From Porphyromonadaceae bacterium H1 (GTDB taxonomy: Bacteria > Bacteroidota > Bacteroidia > Bacteroidales > Paludibacteraceae), in assembly GCA_001653155.1 (NCBI GenBank), contig BDEJ01000028.1, positions 1 to 63,996 on the forward strand: a stretch of DNA of 63,996 bases, in the 5' to 3' direction. The translations under genes were made by a program, and so were the position numbers. The notes below the pieces were generated by a model. It made no database searches. It saw only the letters and a list, made by a program, of their open reading frames with translations, and was not told the origin of the DNA. Shown piece by piece: positions 9,024 through 16,855 of this stretch; within the stretch, counting starts at the first letter, position 1; each line of letters starts with the position of its first letter.

Positions 9024-9563
9024 CTACTCACCCTTCGGTTTTCGTTTGACTGTATGCTTCACTTTCAAAACCGAAAGATTAAATTCAATAGTTGTTTCAG
9101 TGCCTACGGTCTGAAAATCATCGTTGAGAATATCCGCAATCAATTCGCCGCTTTTGTGCATCATTGACTTTTGCTGTGCCTTATCCGTTAGTTCCGACAT
9201 TTCGGCAATGGTGCGGGACAGTTCCTTTACCTTTGCAAAAGTTTCGATAATGGCAAGGGTAGTTTCCGTTGCAATTGGGGATTTGATGATGGTAGCGAGC
9301 ATATAGAGCGCTTTTTCAGAAAATCCCTTTGGGGCGACACGGACTTTGCTGTATTTTGCGGTCAAAACATTTGACCGCAAAATATTCCATTCCTCATCAT
9401 CCAAAGCAATGATATACCCTGTTGGAAATTTTTCAGGGTTGTTCCTCACTGCCTGATTGACATGCTTGGTTTCCACGCCGTACAATTCGGCGACATCATT
9501 GTCGAGGATGACTTGTTGCCCGCGTACAATGATGATTTTGTCTTTAATGGTTTGTAGTTCCAT
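9024..9563 (-). CDS. ORF6N-domain DNA-binding protein
   Basis: A 179-residue protein with an N-terminal ORF6N domain: IIIVRGQQVILDNDVAELYG at about residues 11-30, then TKHVNQAVRNNPEKFP and the aromatic-rich segment ending in EKALYMLATI. The domain is related to the KilA-N/Bro-N group of phage antirepressors and is common next to integrases. The C-terminal 80 residues are mainly helical (VKELSRTIAEMSELTDKAQQ), suggesting oligomerisation. It lies 11 bases after the integrase stop codon on the same strand, so the two are probably cotranscribed. A role in controlling excision or integrase expression is plausible but not shown. Confidence 0.85.
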   Translation of the reverse strand: MELQTIKDKIIIVRGQQVILDNDVAELYGVETKHVNQAVRNNPEKFPTGYIIALDDEEWNILRSNVLTAKYSKVRVAPKGFSEKALYMLATIIKSPIATETTLAIIETFAKVKELSRTIAEMSELTDKAQQKSMMHKSGELIADILNDDFQTVGTETTIEFNLSVLKVKHTVKRKPKGE

Positions 9564-9574
9564 GACTTGTTGAT

Positions 9575-11038
9575 TTATTGGTTTACTGCTAATTTTCTAC
9601 TTCTTGCCTTTGGCATGAAAACAAGGTTTTCACCGCTTCCAAATTCTTTCGCCCAAAGCGACGATTTTTCTTCTTCGGGCAGGCTGTACCACAAATTGTT
9701 TATTCGGTTTTCCCGTTCGTCATCAAGAGATAAAGATGCCGGAAGATTGAACAACGCCATTTTCTCGCTTGATGAAAGGCACTCGAATTGACGGTCAATA
9801 TTGGATTTTGCAGGCATTCGTTTCTTGCTTTCTATATCCTTTAACTTCCCTGCCAATACCGCCATATCGTTGCCTATTTTCCCGTCGGTAATGCGGGCAT
9901 AGATTTGTGTTGTCTTAATATTGGTATGTCCCAACATCTTTGAAACCGTTTCAATGGGAACACCCTTTGCCAACGTTGTAGTCGTCGCAAACGTGTGTCT
10001 TGCAAGGTGATACGTCAGATTTTTATCAATTCCGCACACATCGGCAATTTCCTTCAAATACGAGTTCATCTTTTGATTGCTCAATAACGGAAGTACGGCT
10101 TCGTTTGGCAACGTGCCTCTGTATTTGTCCAAAATCTGTTTGGGAATATCTAATAAAGGTATATTGGCATTGACATTCGTTTTTTGCCGCTTGGTCATTA
10201 TCCAAAGATTACCGTCAAAAGAAGTACGGATATGCTTTTCACGCAGGTTCTTTACATCTATGTAGGCTAAACCGCAGTAACAAGAAAAAATAAAGACATC
10301 ACGTACCTGTTCCAGTCGCTTAGATGCAAATTCTTTTTGCATAATGGTATCAATTTCTTCCTGTGTCAAATAACCCCTGTCAACTTTGCTGATGCGTATT
10401 TTATAGTTGGTAAATGGGTCTGCCGAAATCCAACCATTATTTTTCGCAATAATAATGATGCGCTTGAAAAACTGCATGAACTTAGCCGTTGTGTTAGCGT
10501 TGCATCCGGCAGTAGTGAGCAGATAAACTTCAAAGTCAGAAATAAACAGGTTGTTTATTTCTTTCAGGGAAATATCGGAAATGTTATATTTTTCCTTAAT
10601 GAAGTTTGTAAGGTGTTTGCGAGTAACCTCGTACTTTTGGTGGGTTGCTTTGGATTTGCTGATACCTATTAACTTGCATACATCATCGTTATGCCGCTTG
10701 AATAGTTCCAACAGCATTTGATGTTTGACTTCAATTCCAAAGAAAATGTTCTTGATTCTTTCGGGGGTAACATTCTTTTCACGCTCTTGCAGGTCACGAT
10801 AAATTTTGGTCATCGTGGTTTTAATGCTTTCAAGGATAACATTTACTTCCTGCACTTCGTTTGCTTTGCCAATGGCTTTTCCTGCTTTGACGTTCCAGTA
10901 ATCGGGTTTGATTTCGACTTTTGCACCGAATTGTACGGCCTGACCGTTGACGGTAATCCGTCCCATAATCGGCATGTTTCCGTTGGCCTTTTGGCCATTC
11001 CTTTTGAGGTAAAAAAGGATGCTGAATGTACTTTTCAT
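9575..11038 (-). CDS. Tyrosine recombinase of element 1
   Basis: A 487-residue integrase of the Bacteroidota transposon type: an N-terminal arm-binding region (FSILFYLKRNG), a SAM-like core-binding domain near residues 105-210, and the catalytic domain. In the catalytic domain I see HLARHTFATT (HxxR box), LGHTNIKTTQIYARIT (second His/Trp position and the nucleophilic Tyr). The first catalytic Arg normally found in 'TGLRxxEL' is replaced in GLAYIDVKNL, as described for IntDOT-like enzymes. There is a C-terminal extension of about 90 residues past the Tyr, longer than in the integrase of element 2. It lies about 270 bp from the att-like 13-mer. It should mediate integration and excision of element 1. 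Confidence 0.95.
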   Translation of the reverse strand: MKSTFSILFYLKRNGQKANGNMPIMGRITVNGQAVQFGAKVEIKPDYWNVKAGKAIGKANEVQEVNVILESIKTTMTKIYRDLQEREKNVTPERIKNIFFGIEVKHQMLLELFKRHNDDVCKLIGISKSKATHQKYEVTRKHLTNFIKEKYNISDISLKEINNLFISDFEVYLLTTAGCNANTTAKFMQFFKRIIIIAKNNGWISADPFTNYKIRISKVDRGYLTQEEIDTIMQKEFASKRLEQVRDVFIFSCYCGLAYIDVKNLREKHIRTSFDGNLWIMTKRQKTNVNANIPLLDIPKQILDKYRGTLPNEAVLPLLSNQKMNSYLKEIADVCGIDKNLTYHLARHTFATTTTLAKGVPIETVSKMLGHTNIKTTQIYARITDGKIGNDMAVLAGKLKDIESKKRMPAKSNIDRQFECLSSSEKMALFNLPASLSLDDERENRINNLWYSLPEEEKSSLWAKEFGSGENLVFMPKARSRKLAVNQ

Positions 11039-11053
11039 ATACCTAATTTTAAT

Positions 11054-11073
11054 GTTGCAAAGTTACTTGCAAC
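11054..11073 (-). promoter_or_regulatory. Palindromic operator over the integrase-1 promoter
   Basis: GTTGCAAAGTTACTTGCAAC is a perfect inverted repeat (7-bp arms, 6-bp spacer). On the minus strand it contains TAACTTTG, a match to the -7 consensus TAnnTTTG, 15 to 30 bases before the integrase ATG. A protein bound here would cover the promoter. Confidence 0.65.
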
Positions 11074-11138
11074 GTGTTAAACATTAAGTACATGCAGGCT
11101 GCCAATACGCGACAACAGACTGCCAATTTCGGACAAAT

Positions 11139-11173
11139 CGTAACCTATTTTAGTTTCATTGGAATAGGTTACG
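11139..11173. repeat. 11-bp inverted repeat upstream of integrase 1
   Basis: CGTAACCTATT (11139-11149) and AATAGGTTACG (11163-11173) form a perfect inverted repeat with a 13-base spacer. The position, between integrase promoter and att, suits a recombinase or excisionase binding site. Confidence 0.6.
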
Positions 11174-11244
11174 AATTAGCGATGGAACTCTGTCCATTTT
11201 TGGCATTTTGTTGGCTTTCACACCCGACACCACCGACAAAGAAA

Positions 11245-11275
11245 AAGCCCCACAAATCGTTGATTTGTAGGGCTT
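11245..11275 (-). terminator. Terminator at the right end of element 1
   Basis: AAGCCC-C-ACAAATC / GATTTGT-A-GGGCTT forms a hairpin with one mismatch. On the minus strand it is followed by TTTTTCTTTGT. It would stop transcripts entering the element from the att side, where the tRNA gene lay before element 2 arrived. Confidence 0.75.
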
Positions 11276-11310
11276 GTCCGTTTTTTGTCGCCTGTTGTCT
11301 TAGGCTTTCA

Positions 11311-11323
11311 GCGGAGAGAGAGG
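11311..11323. other. attL of element 2 / junction with element 1
   Basis: GCGGAGAGAGAGG is identical to the 13-mer inside the 3' end of tRNA-Ser at 63666-63678. The flanks differ at once on both sides, as expected for a core-site junction. In a tandem array this copy is both the right end of element 1 and the left end of element 2. Confidence 0.8.
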
Positions 11324-11389
11324 TTTGTGAACAAACACCCCTCAAATCGTTGTATGTCAATCATCTACTAATTGGGCTATTCTCCTTGT

Positions 11390-11546
11390 GTAGCATTTAT
11401 GTAGCAGTAATTTGACTGCTTGTTGACTACCACTTTGACAGCCTAATGAACTCTTTCAAGCATCATTTTTCTAGGTACAAAGGTATATAAAAATGGACAT
11501 AGCTCCAAACTTTTGCTTCTTAATTATATATACTTTTTACTGCTAC
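11390..11546. other. Arm-type integrase sites at the left end of element 2
   Basis: GTAGCA occurs at 11390-11395 and, as TGTAGCAGTA, at about 11400-11409. The exact inverse TACTGCTACA is at about 11539-11548. The same ten-base motif recurs near the right end (63456-63509). Such end-specific direct and inverted repeats are typical arm sites for tyrosine recombinases. Confidence 0.6.
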
Positions 11547-11551
11547 ACTCG

Positions 11552-11603
11552 CCAGTGCACGGTGCAAGCCCTTATATATAAAGGGTCTTGCACCGTGCAC
11601 TGG
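11552..11603. repeat. Long perfect palindrome at the left end of element 2
   Basis: A 17-bp inverted repeat (CCAGTGCACGGTGCAAG / CTTGCACCGTGCACTGG) encloses a further CCCTT/AAGGG pair and a short AT loop. No gene ends just upstream, and only a weak T-run follows some bases later, so it is not an obvious terminator. Confidence 0.8.
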
Positions 11604-11848
11604 AGTCCTTTGTGTGTAGTTGTTTTTGAGGTGAATTGCAAAGGTGAGAAGTTTCACGCTCTTGCTTGGACATCAATAGACCTTCGATAGTCAAACATTC
11701 TCAAAGGGGAAAAAGCTTTGTGCTGTTAGATTGTTCCGATTTATCATCCTAAAACTTCTTAGTTGTTAGTCATACTGCTCTGTTTCAGAATTTTCCATAT
11801 AAAATAGTATCAAGAAAGCATGTATTGCGTTATTTTATACGAAACCTA

Positions 11849-11898
11849 TTGCATCCACTACTAATATCAATTTGCATCTGATGCAAGACGATTTGCAT
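11849..11898 (+). promoter_or_regulatory. TTGCAT operator cluster before the XRE regulator
   Basis: TTGCAT occurs at 11849-11854, 11872-11877 and 11893-11898. The middle copy is part of a perfect palindrome TTGCATC-T-GATGCAA (11872-11886). The cluster ends 64 bases before the regulator's ATG, which suits autoregulation. Confidence 0.55.
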
Positions 11899-11961
11899 TA
11901 GGTGGAAAAACTTGCGTGTAGTGGGTTGCTCTTGCCAGGATGTCGCAATAACTTTATCAAT

Positions 11962-12309
11962 ATGAGAAAGTTAATCGGTTTTCTGAGAAAAAGAAGAGAG
12001 CAACTAAACTACACTCAAGAGTATATTGCTCATCGTCTGGGAGTTACATCAAGTAGCATCTCTCGTTGGGAGAATGGGCAGGCTTCGCCTAACTTCTCTC
12101 GATTAGAACTCTATGCCCAAGAGGTAGGGCTTGAAGAGAATGAGATGTTTGCAATTCTTGCAAGTGAAGATAATGTCCCTCCTTTACCTATCGCAGAAAT
12201 CCATCTTTCTGTTTTTTCAAAAGATGCTTATGCAGCTGTTATGAAAGCCATTGCCGAACAGGGTGTGGCAGTATCTGTCGAATCTAAACGCTTACGCAAA
12301 TGGACCTAA
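11962..12309 (+). CDS. XRE-family transcriptional regulator
   Basis: A 115-residue protein starting at MRKLIGFLRKRREQ, which I prefer to an upstream in-frame ATG at 11902 because the HTH domain begins here. The lambda-repressor-type HTH reads LRKRREQLNYTQEYIAHRLGVTSSSISRWENG over residues 7-40, with the typical TQEYIA and SISRWE helices. The C-terminal part is family-specific and of unknown function. It is the first gene after the left att and lies next to a cluster of palindromic TTGCAT sites. It probably controls this module, and perhaps excision. It overlaps the next gene by 10 bases. Confidence 0.9.
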   Translation: MRKLIGFLRKRREQLNYTQEYIAHRLGVTSSSISRWENGQASPNFSRLELYAQEVGLEENEMFAILASEDNVPPLPIAEIHLSVFSKDAYAAVMKAIAEQGVAVSVESKRLRKWT

Positions 12310-12671
12310 TCGCTATGGAAAGTCAGGCCTATCAAGAGTTGATAGACCGACTCAATCGTATTGAGCAATATGTGGAGCGTACAAGCCACTTATTGCAAGA
12401 CATCGACGAAGAACTAGAGATGTCTACCCAAGATCTTGTTGAAGTATTGATGATTTCAGACTCAACGCTGTATCGCTGGCGAAAGAGAAATCTGATTCGG
12501 TATCGCTATACCGAGAGTGGAGAGGTAAGGTATTCTTTCAAATCAATCCTCATCGCCCTAAAATGCAATCGCCTGCGTGTGTCTGGTGTCCGAAATGGAG
12601 ATTTAATCGGTCGTATGAACCGATTTAAGGACAACCTAATCATCAACTCCTGTATCCACCCCAAGACCTAA
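12300..12671 (+). CDS. Helix-turn-helix protein of the ICE replication module
   Basis: A 123-residue protein with an N-terminal helical segment (YQELIDRLNRIEQYVERTSHLL) and a MerR/HTH_17-like region (MSTQDLVEVLMISDSTLYRWRKRNLIRYR) near residues 40-70. The final part is basic. Such proteins are found before primase-helicase genes in Bacteroidota ICEs and are usually annotated as helix-turn-helix or excisionase-like. The start overlaps the end of the XRE gene and the stop is 5 bases before the primase gene, so translation is probably coupled. No specific target can be read from the sequence. Confidence 0.8.
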   Translation: MDLIAMESQAYQELIDRLNRIEQYVERTSHLLQDIDEELEMSTQDLVEVLMISDSTLYRWRKRNLIRYRYTESGEVRYSFKSILIALKCNRLRVSGVRNGDLIGRMNRFKDNLIINSCIHPKT

Positions 12672-12676
12672 GAAGT

Positions 12677-14731
12677 ATGATTGATAAAAATGAAATCCTT
12701 TCCCTTACACAGGGAGGCTTGAATGTGTTTTCACACTACTTGGGCTTTGAGATTAACTTGCACCGCAATTTTCGAAGCCCATTCTATGAGGATAAGCGTG
12801 CTTCTTGTCATATTTACTATGATAAGAAGACGTCTGTCTATAAGTTCTATGACCATGGCGACCCCACTTATTGTGGGGATTGCTTTTGGTTTGTGGCGAC
12901 CTTACTGGGCTTAAATGTAAAGAGCAGCTTCCCCGAAGTAATGGAAGCTATTGTGCAAAGTTTAGGTTTGTACTCCCTTTATAAGGGAGAAAACCCAAGA
13001 AGGACGCAGGCTGTCCCCGTGCTAAAGCAAGATACTCAACGAGAAGTCTATGCTCACAAGCCAGAGGAGCGTCCTTTTGATTTTGAACTCCAGCCCTTCG
13101 ATGACAATCTGCTAAACTATTGGGCACACTATGGCATTTTCGAAGATACGCTGCGTCTGTTTAGAGTTAGATGTTTGAAACGTTACGAAAGCGTTTCTGG
13201 CGAAGGCAAGCCCTTTGAACTAAACAGCACGCCAACAGAACCAATCTTTGCTTATGTCGGCAGTGGTTATGTCAAGATCTATCGCCCTCACAGTGCTAAG
13301 CTTCGCTTCCTCTATGGCGGGCGAATGCCTAGCCCTTATTGCTTCGGTATGGAGCAGCTCCCGACAAAGGGCGATATGCTATTCATTACGGGAGGCGAAA
13401 AGGATGTCCTTGCTTTGTCGGCTCATGGCTTCCATGCCATCTGCTTCAATAGCGAAACGGCTCAAATCCCTGAGAATATCATCGAGAGTTTAAGCCTTCG
13501 ATTTCGGCATATTATCTTATTATATGATGTCGACGAAACAGGGGTACGTGAGTCCAATAGGCAAGCTGAACAACTTTCGGACTACAAAGTTCTTCAACTC
13601 AGTTTGCCTCTTAGTGGCTCAAAGACAGAGAAAGACATCTCTGATTATTTTGCGCTAGGATATAGTGCCGAGGACTTTAGAGATTTGCTCGCTAAGATGT
13701 TTGCCGATATTTATGGTCAAACGATTATGATGCTCCGTTCTTGTGAGATTGACTACGATAATCCGCCCGATGCCTCTAAGTCGGTCGTGTCGGTCAATGG
13801 TGTGCCACTAGGCACACAAGACAATCTCTTCTGCATCACTGGAGGAGAAGGCACAGGTAAAAGTAACTACATCTCAGCTATTCTCTCTGGGACATTGCTC
13901 TCAGAGCATATAGATGCCACAGAAACCTTGGGATTGGAGATTACAGCCAATCCCAAGGGCTTAGCCGTCTTGCATTACGATACCGAGCAGTCGGAGGCAC
14001 AGCTGCACAAGAATTTGGGCAAGACGCTTAGGCGAGCTTCGCTCTCGGCAGTGCCAGAGTTTTACCACTCTTTGTATTTAGCTTCGCTCTCACGCAAAGA
14101 TCGCCTTAAACTCATTCGAGAGAGCATGGATTTGTTTCATCATCGCCACGGGGGTATCCACCTTGTGGTGATTGATGGTATTGCCGACTTGATACGCTCA
14201 GCTAATGACGAAAGCGAGAGTATAGCGATTGTCGATGAACTTTATCGTTTGGCTGGCATCTATAACACCTGTATCATCTGCGTACTGCACTTTGTGCCGA
14301 ATGGCATCAAACTACGTGGGCATATAGGTTCGGAGCTGCAACGCAAGGCAGCAGGCATTCTTTCTATCGAAAAGGACGAAAATCCCGAGTATTCGGTGGT
14401 CAAAGCTCTCAAGGTGCGAGATGGTAGCCCTTTGGATGTGCCGATGATGCTCTTCGGTTGGGACAAAGCCTTGGAGATGCACGTCTACCGAGGAGAAAAG
14501 TCGAAGGAGGATAAGGATAAACGCAAGACTGAAGAGTTAATAGCGGTCATCCGAGAAGCCTTTAGGCTTAACACACGGCTATCGTACCAAGAGCTTTGTG
14601 AGGTGCTGATGCGAGAGATGGAGATCAAAGACCGCACAGCGAAGAAGTACATCGCTTATATGCGTGAGCAGGGTGTCTTGACGCAAGACACGAATGGTAA
14701 CTATCAAAAGGGAGAGAGATGTCGTACATAG
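12677..14731 (+). CDS. Primase-helicase (CHC2-like/Toprim plus RepA-type ATPase)
   Basis: A 684-residue multidomain protein. Residues 1-105 resemble a DnaG-type zinc-binding region ([30 protein letters not shown]). Residues about 230-310 form a Toprim domain ([13 protein letters not shown], then [10 protein letters not shown]). Residues about 360-600 are a RecA-like RepA/DnaB-type ATPase with Walker [10 protein letters not shown] and Walker [11 protein letters not shown]. The C-terminus looks like a winged helix ([10 protein letters not shown]...[11 protein letters not shown]). The combination suggests priming and unwinding of element DNA, for example making the second strand after transfer. 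CTnDOT carries a separate TraP primase, which is absent from this tra operon, so this protein may supply the function. It overlaps the next gene by 13 bases. Confidence 0.85.
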   Translation: MIDKNEILSLTQGGLNVFSHYLGFEINLHRNFRSPFYEDKRASCHIYYDKKTSVYKFYDHGDPTYCGDCFWFVATLLGLNVKSSFPEVMEAIVQSLGLYSLYKGENPRRTQAVPVLKQDTQREVYAHKPEERPFDFELQPFDDNLLNYWAHYGIFEDTLRLFRVRCLKRYESVSGEGKPFELNSTPTEPIFAYVGSGYVKIYRPHSAKLRFLYGGRMPSPYCFGMEQLPTKGDMLFITGGEKDVLALSAHGFHAICFNSETAQIPENIIESLSLRFRHIILLYDVDETGVRESNRQAEQLSDYKVLQLSLPLSGSKTEKDISDYFALGYSAEDFRDLLAKMFADIYGQTIMMLRSCEIDYDNPPDASKSVVSVNGVPLGTQDNLFCITGGEGTGKSNYISAILSGTLLSEHIDATETLGLEITANPKGLAVLHYDTEQSEAQLHKNLGKTLRRASLSAVPEFYHSLYLASLSRKDRLKLIRESMDLFHHRHGGIHLVVIDGIADLIRSANDESESIAIVDELYRLAGIYNTCIICVLHFVPNGIKLRGHIGSELQRKAAGILSIEKDENPEYSVVKALKVRDGSPLDVPMMLFGWDKALEMHVYRGEKSKEDKDKRKTEELIAVIREAFRLNTRLSYQELCEVLMREMEIKDRTAKKYIAYMREQGVLTQDTNGNYQKGERCRT

Positions 14732-15039
14732 AAGATCACAAACAAGACAGCCAACAGGCAGACTGGTGCAAACTCCTCTTTGAGAGGATGCTCTCGATGG
14801 AGGAAAAGCTTGACCAACTACTTGTCCTCAAAGATCAGTTGCTCGATACGACCGTTCGTCCACCGCTGAAGCCAGAGTATCTCGACATCATTGAGGTGGC
14901 GAAGCTCCTGCGTATCGAGCAAAAGACTATCTACAACTGGGTGTGGGAGGGTAAAATACCCTACCTTAAAGCCAATGGGCGACTGCTCTTTAGGAGAGAT
15001 GAGATAGATGAGATGTTGGAAAACAATCGTTTAGAGTAA
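14719..15039 (+). CDS. Excisionase-like helix-turn-helix protein
   Basis: A 106-residue protein. Its C-terminal half is an HTH_17/excisionase-family domain ([38 protein letters not shown], given here by its key stretches [24 protein letters not shown] and [10 protein letters not shown]). The N-terminal half is a charged helix. Small proteins of this kind bind DNA next to att sites or act as activators in Bacteroidota ICEs. The start codon lies inside the end of the primase-helicase gene, so the two form one operon. Whether it is a true directionality factor cannot be told from sequence. Confidence 0.8.
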   Translation: MSYIEDHKQDSQQADWCKLLFERMLSMEEKLDQLLVLKDQLLDTTVRPPLKPEYLDIIEVAKLLRIEQKTIYNWVWEGKIPYLKANGRLLFRRDEIDEMLENNRLE

Positions 15040-15068
15040 CTTTTGGTCTAGGTTTGTTGTGTAAACAC

Positions 15069-15099
15069 TTGCACTTACATAACAAAATGCCTATCTTTG
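15069..15099 (+). promoter_or_regulatory. Promoter of the abiE pair
   Basis: TTG at 15069-15071 and TATCTTTG at 15092-15099 are separated by 20 bases, a textbook Bacteroidota -33/-7 pair. Its position fixes the start of the next gene at 15117 rather than the in-frame ATG at 15054. Confidence 0.8.
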
Positions 15100-15116
15100 C
15101 AAAAAAGAAAGAGCGT

Positions 15117-15824
15117 ATGACTAGCAAGAATATTAGACAACAAATATCTGGTTTTGAGTCGGGAAGAGTTTTTCGAGTAGAAGACCTTGGACTGTTGCGC
15201 ACGGAACAACAAGCAGCTGTTGTTACACTGGGAAGGCTTGTGCAACAAGGCGAAATTCAACGGCTCAGCCCAGGAAACTACTATAAGCCAAAGAAAACAG
15301 CCTTTGGGGTAGTCGGTCCATCATTGGAAGATAGGTTTAGAGATTTGCTCTATGACAAAGATACTCCCGTTGCTTATTTGACAGGATTGTATGCTTTCAA
15401 TTTATTGGGGCTAACGACACAGCAACCAACGGTTTTAGAGATTGGAAGCAACTTTCCTCAAAGAGGAAAAACTCGGGGTATATATACCGTGCGTTTTGTT
15501 TTGCAGAAAAACCCTATTACAGCTGACAATATAGAGATGTTGCGTGTCTTGGACTCATTGAAATGGATTAAGAAGATCCCAGACACCACTGTCGATCGCT
15601 CCTATACGCTTCTCAAAGAGATTGTCGGGGGATATACGAAAGCAAAACAAGCCATGTTGGTTGAATTGTCTATGAAATATTCTCCTTTGACCAGAGCCCT
15701 ATTAGGTTCGATGCTTACAGATGATAAGCTAAGCACCAAACTATCCCAGAGTCTGAGCCCACTTACTCGTTTTAGTATTGGCTTCTCGTCAGTACAAATC
15801 CCTAACGAATGGAATATCCGATGA
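15117..15824 (+). CDS. abiEi: AbiEi-like antitoxin (type IV toxin-antitoxin)
   Basis: A 235-residue protein. I start it at the ATG at 15117 because a complete promoter overlaps the upstream in-frame ATG. The N-terminus is a winged-helix DNA-binding domain (FRVEDLGLLRTEQQAAVVTLGRLVQQGEIQRLSPGNYY region, residues about 18-57) as in AbiEi/DUF6088 proteins. The remainder is the AbiEi C-terminal region, including PVAYLTGLYAFNLLGLTTQ. In the AbiE system the antitoxin represses its own operon and counteracts the nucleotidyltransferase toxin without direct complex formation. It overlaps the toxin gene by 16 bases. It probably stabilises the ICE and may also give abortive infection immunity. Confidence 0.85.
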   Translation: MTSKNIRQQISGFESGRVFRVEDLGLLRTEQQAAVVTLGRLVQQGEIQRLSPGNYYKPKKTAFGVVGPSLEDRFRDLLYDKDTPVAYLTGLYAFNLLGLTTQQPTVLEIGSNFPQRGKTRGIYTVRFVLQKNPITADNIEMLRVLDSLKWIKKIPDTTVDRSYTLLKEIVGGYTKAKQAMLVELSMKYSPLTRALLGSMLTDDKLSTKLSQSLSPLTRFSIGFSSVQIPNEWNIR

Positions 15825-16804
15825 ATAGACTTCTGCATCAAGAGTCCGAACTTTTCAAGGACTTGCTACTGGCAAGCTCCGAACGGCTGTCTATACCCAT
15901 ATATTTGGTTGAAAAGGATTATTATATTTCGATGATTCTCAAAGCCCTTTCTCAGAGTGCATACAACGCACAGATTGTGTTTAAGGGCGGAACGTCTTTG
16001 TCAAAAGGCTATCAGCTGATAGATCGCTTTTCTGAGGATGTTGACTTTGCTGTTATTAGCGAAGGAATGAGTGGGAATCAAGTGAAGACACTTTTATCTC
16101 ATTTGATGAAAGAGGTTACTATGGGTTTGAGCGAAGACAAAGATTTTGTCGATGTCTCTAAGGGTTCTAAGTATAGAAAGCAAGCCTTTACCTACACTTC
16201 TCAATTAGATTGGACAGGACTTGCTAATCCTATCCCAGCGAGGGTTATCGTTGAGATCAGTGCTTTTGCCAATCCCTTCCCTTATGAGAAGAGACTCATA
16301 GAACCATTGGTTTCAACGGTACTAAAAGAACAAGGAATGATTGACTTCATAGATAAATATGACCTTGGGGCTTTTGAACTCAATGTGTTGTCTCTCAAGC
16401 AGACCTTATGTGAGAAACTTGTTTCTCTGATTAGATTTTCGATGAGTGCTGACCCGATTATGGCTCTCTCCTCAAAGGTTCGTCACTTCTATGATATTGA
16501 GGCTTTACTGTGTAGAGAGGAACTATTGCGATACATTGAAGGAACGAGTTTTCTCGAAGATATACAGCGTTTAATACGGCACGATCAAGCTGCCTTTTCG
16601 GAACCTCAGGGCTGGGGCGAACTCACATCAATCGAAGATGCTCCTGTTATAAAAGACTTTGAAGCAATGTGGAACAAGAAATTAGGTGCAGAATATGAGA
16701 GAAACTTATCTTTGATAGCCTATAAGCCTATCCCACCTAGACGGAAGGTCGAACAAACCTTTATGGGATTGATTGACAGGTTAAAGTCCTTAGCTATTAA
16801 GTAA
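15809..16804 (+). CDS. abiEii: AbiEii-like nucleotidyltransferase toxin
   Basis: A 331-residue protein of the AbiEii/AbiGii family. The nucleotidyltransferase signature is IVFKGGTSLSKGYQLIDRFSEDVDFAV, seen here near residues 50-76, with the GGTSLSK loop and the DVDFAV acidic pair intact. An upstream lysine-containing motif (VEKDYYISMIL) also fits the family. AbiEii toxins transfer nucleotides to cellular RNA; tRNA acceptor ends are the targets shown for relatives. It follows its antitoxin in an overlapping operon and is closed by a strong bidirectional terminator. The start could be 15824 (MNRLLHQ), but the overlap with the antitoxin stop supports coupling. Confidence 0.9.
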   Translation: MEYPMNRLLHQESELFKDLLLASSERLSIPIYLVEKDYYISMILKALSQSAYNAQIVFKGGTSLSKGYQLIDRFSEDVDFAVISEGMSGNQVKTLLSHLMKEVTMGLSEDKDFVDVSKGSKYRKQAFTYTSQLDWTGLANPIPARVIVEISAFANPFPYEKRLIEPLVSTVLKEQGMIDFIDKYDLGAFELNVLSLKQTLCEKLVSLIRFSMSADPIMALSSKVRHFYDIEALLCREELLRYIEGTSFLEDIQRLIRHDQAAFSEPQGWGELTSIEDAPVIKDFEAMWNKKLGAEYERNLSLIAYKPIPPRRKVEQTFMGLIDRLKSLAIK

Positions 16805-16814
16805 ATCCATAAGA

Positions 16815-16855
16815 AAAAAGCGTCAAGTAAACAATTGATTTACTTGACGCTTTTT
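16815..16855. terminator. Bidirectional terminator after abiEii and the methylase-helicase
   Basis: A perfect 17-bp stem (AAAAAGCGTCAAGTAAA / TTTACTTGACGCTTTTT) with a 7-base loop sits between converging genes and has T-runs in both directions. Confidence 0.95.

Larger units (their letters stand above)
1..11323. mobile_element. Right part of integrative element 1 (left end outside window)
   Basis: This stretch carries topB, a DUF3945 protein, ardA, an ORF6N protein and a tyrosine recombinase placed next to a 13-bp att-like sequence. The gene set and the integrase-at-the-end layout match Bacteroidota conjugative or mobilizable elements. No tra or mob genes are visible in this part. The left end lies outside the window. 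I infer that the element ends at the 13-mer at 11311-11323, which is also the left junction of element 2. The alternative is that element 2 simply landed in or beside an older element. Confidence 0.6.

Noticed and set aside
11493-11690. ORF of 65 codons spanning the palindrome near attL
   Set aside because: It is an accidental frame through a perfect inverted repeat and lacks a promoter or ribosome site.
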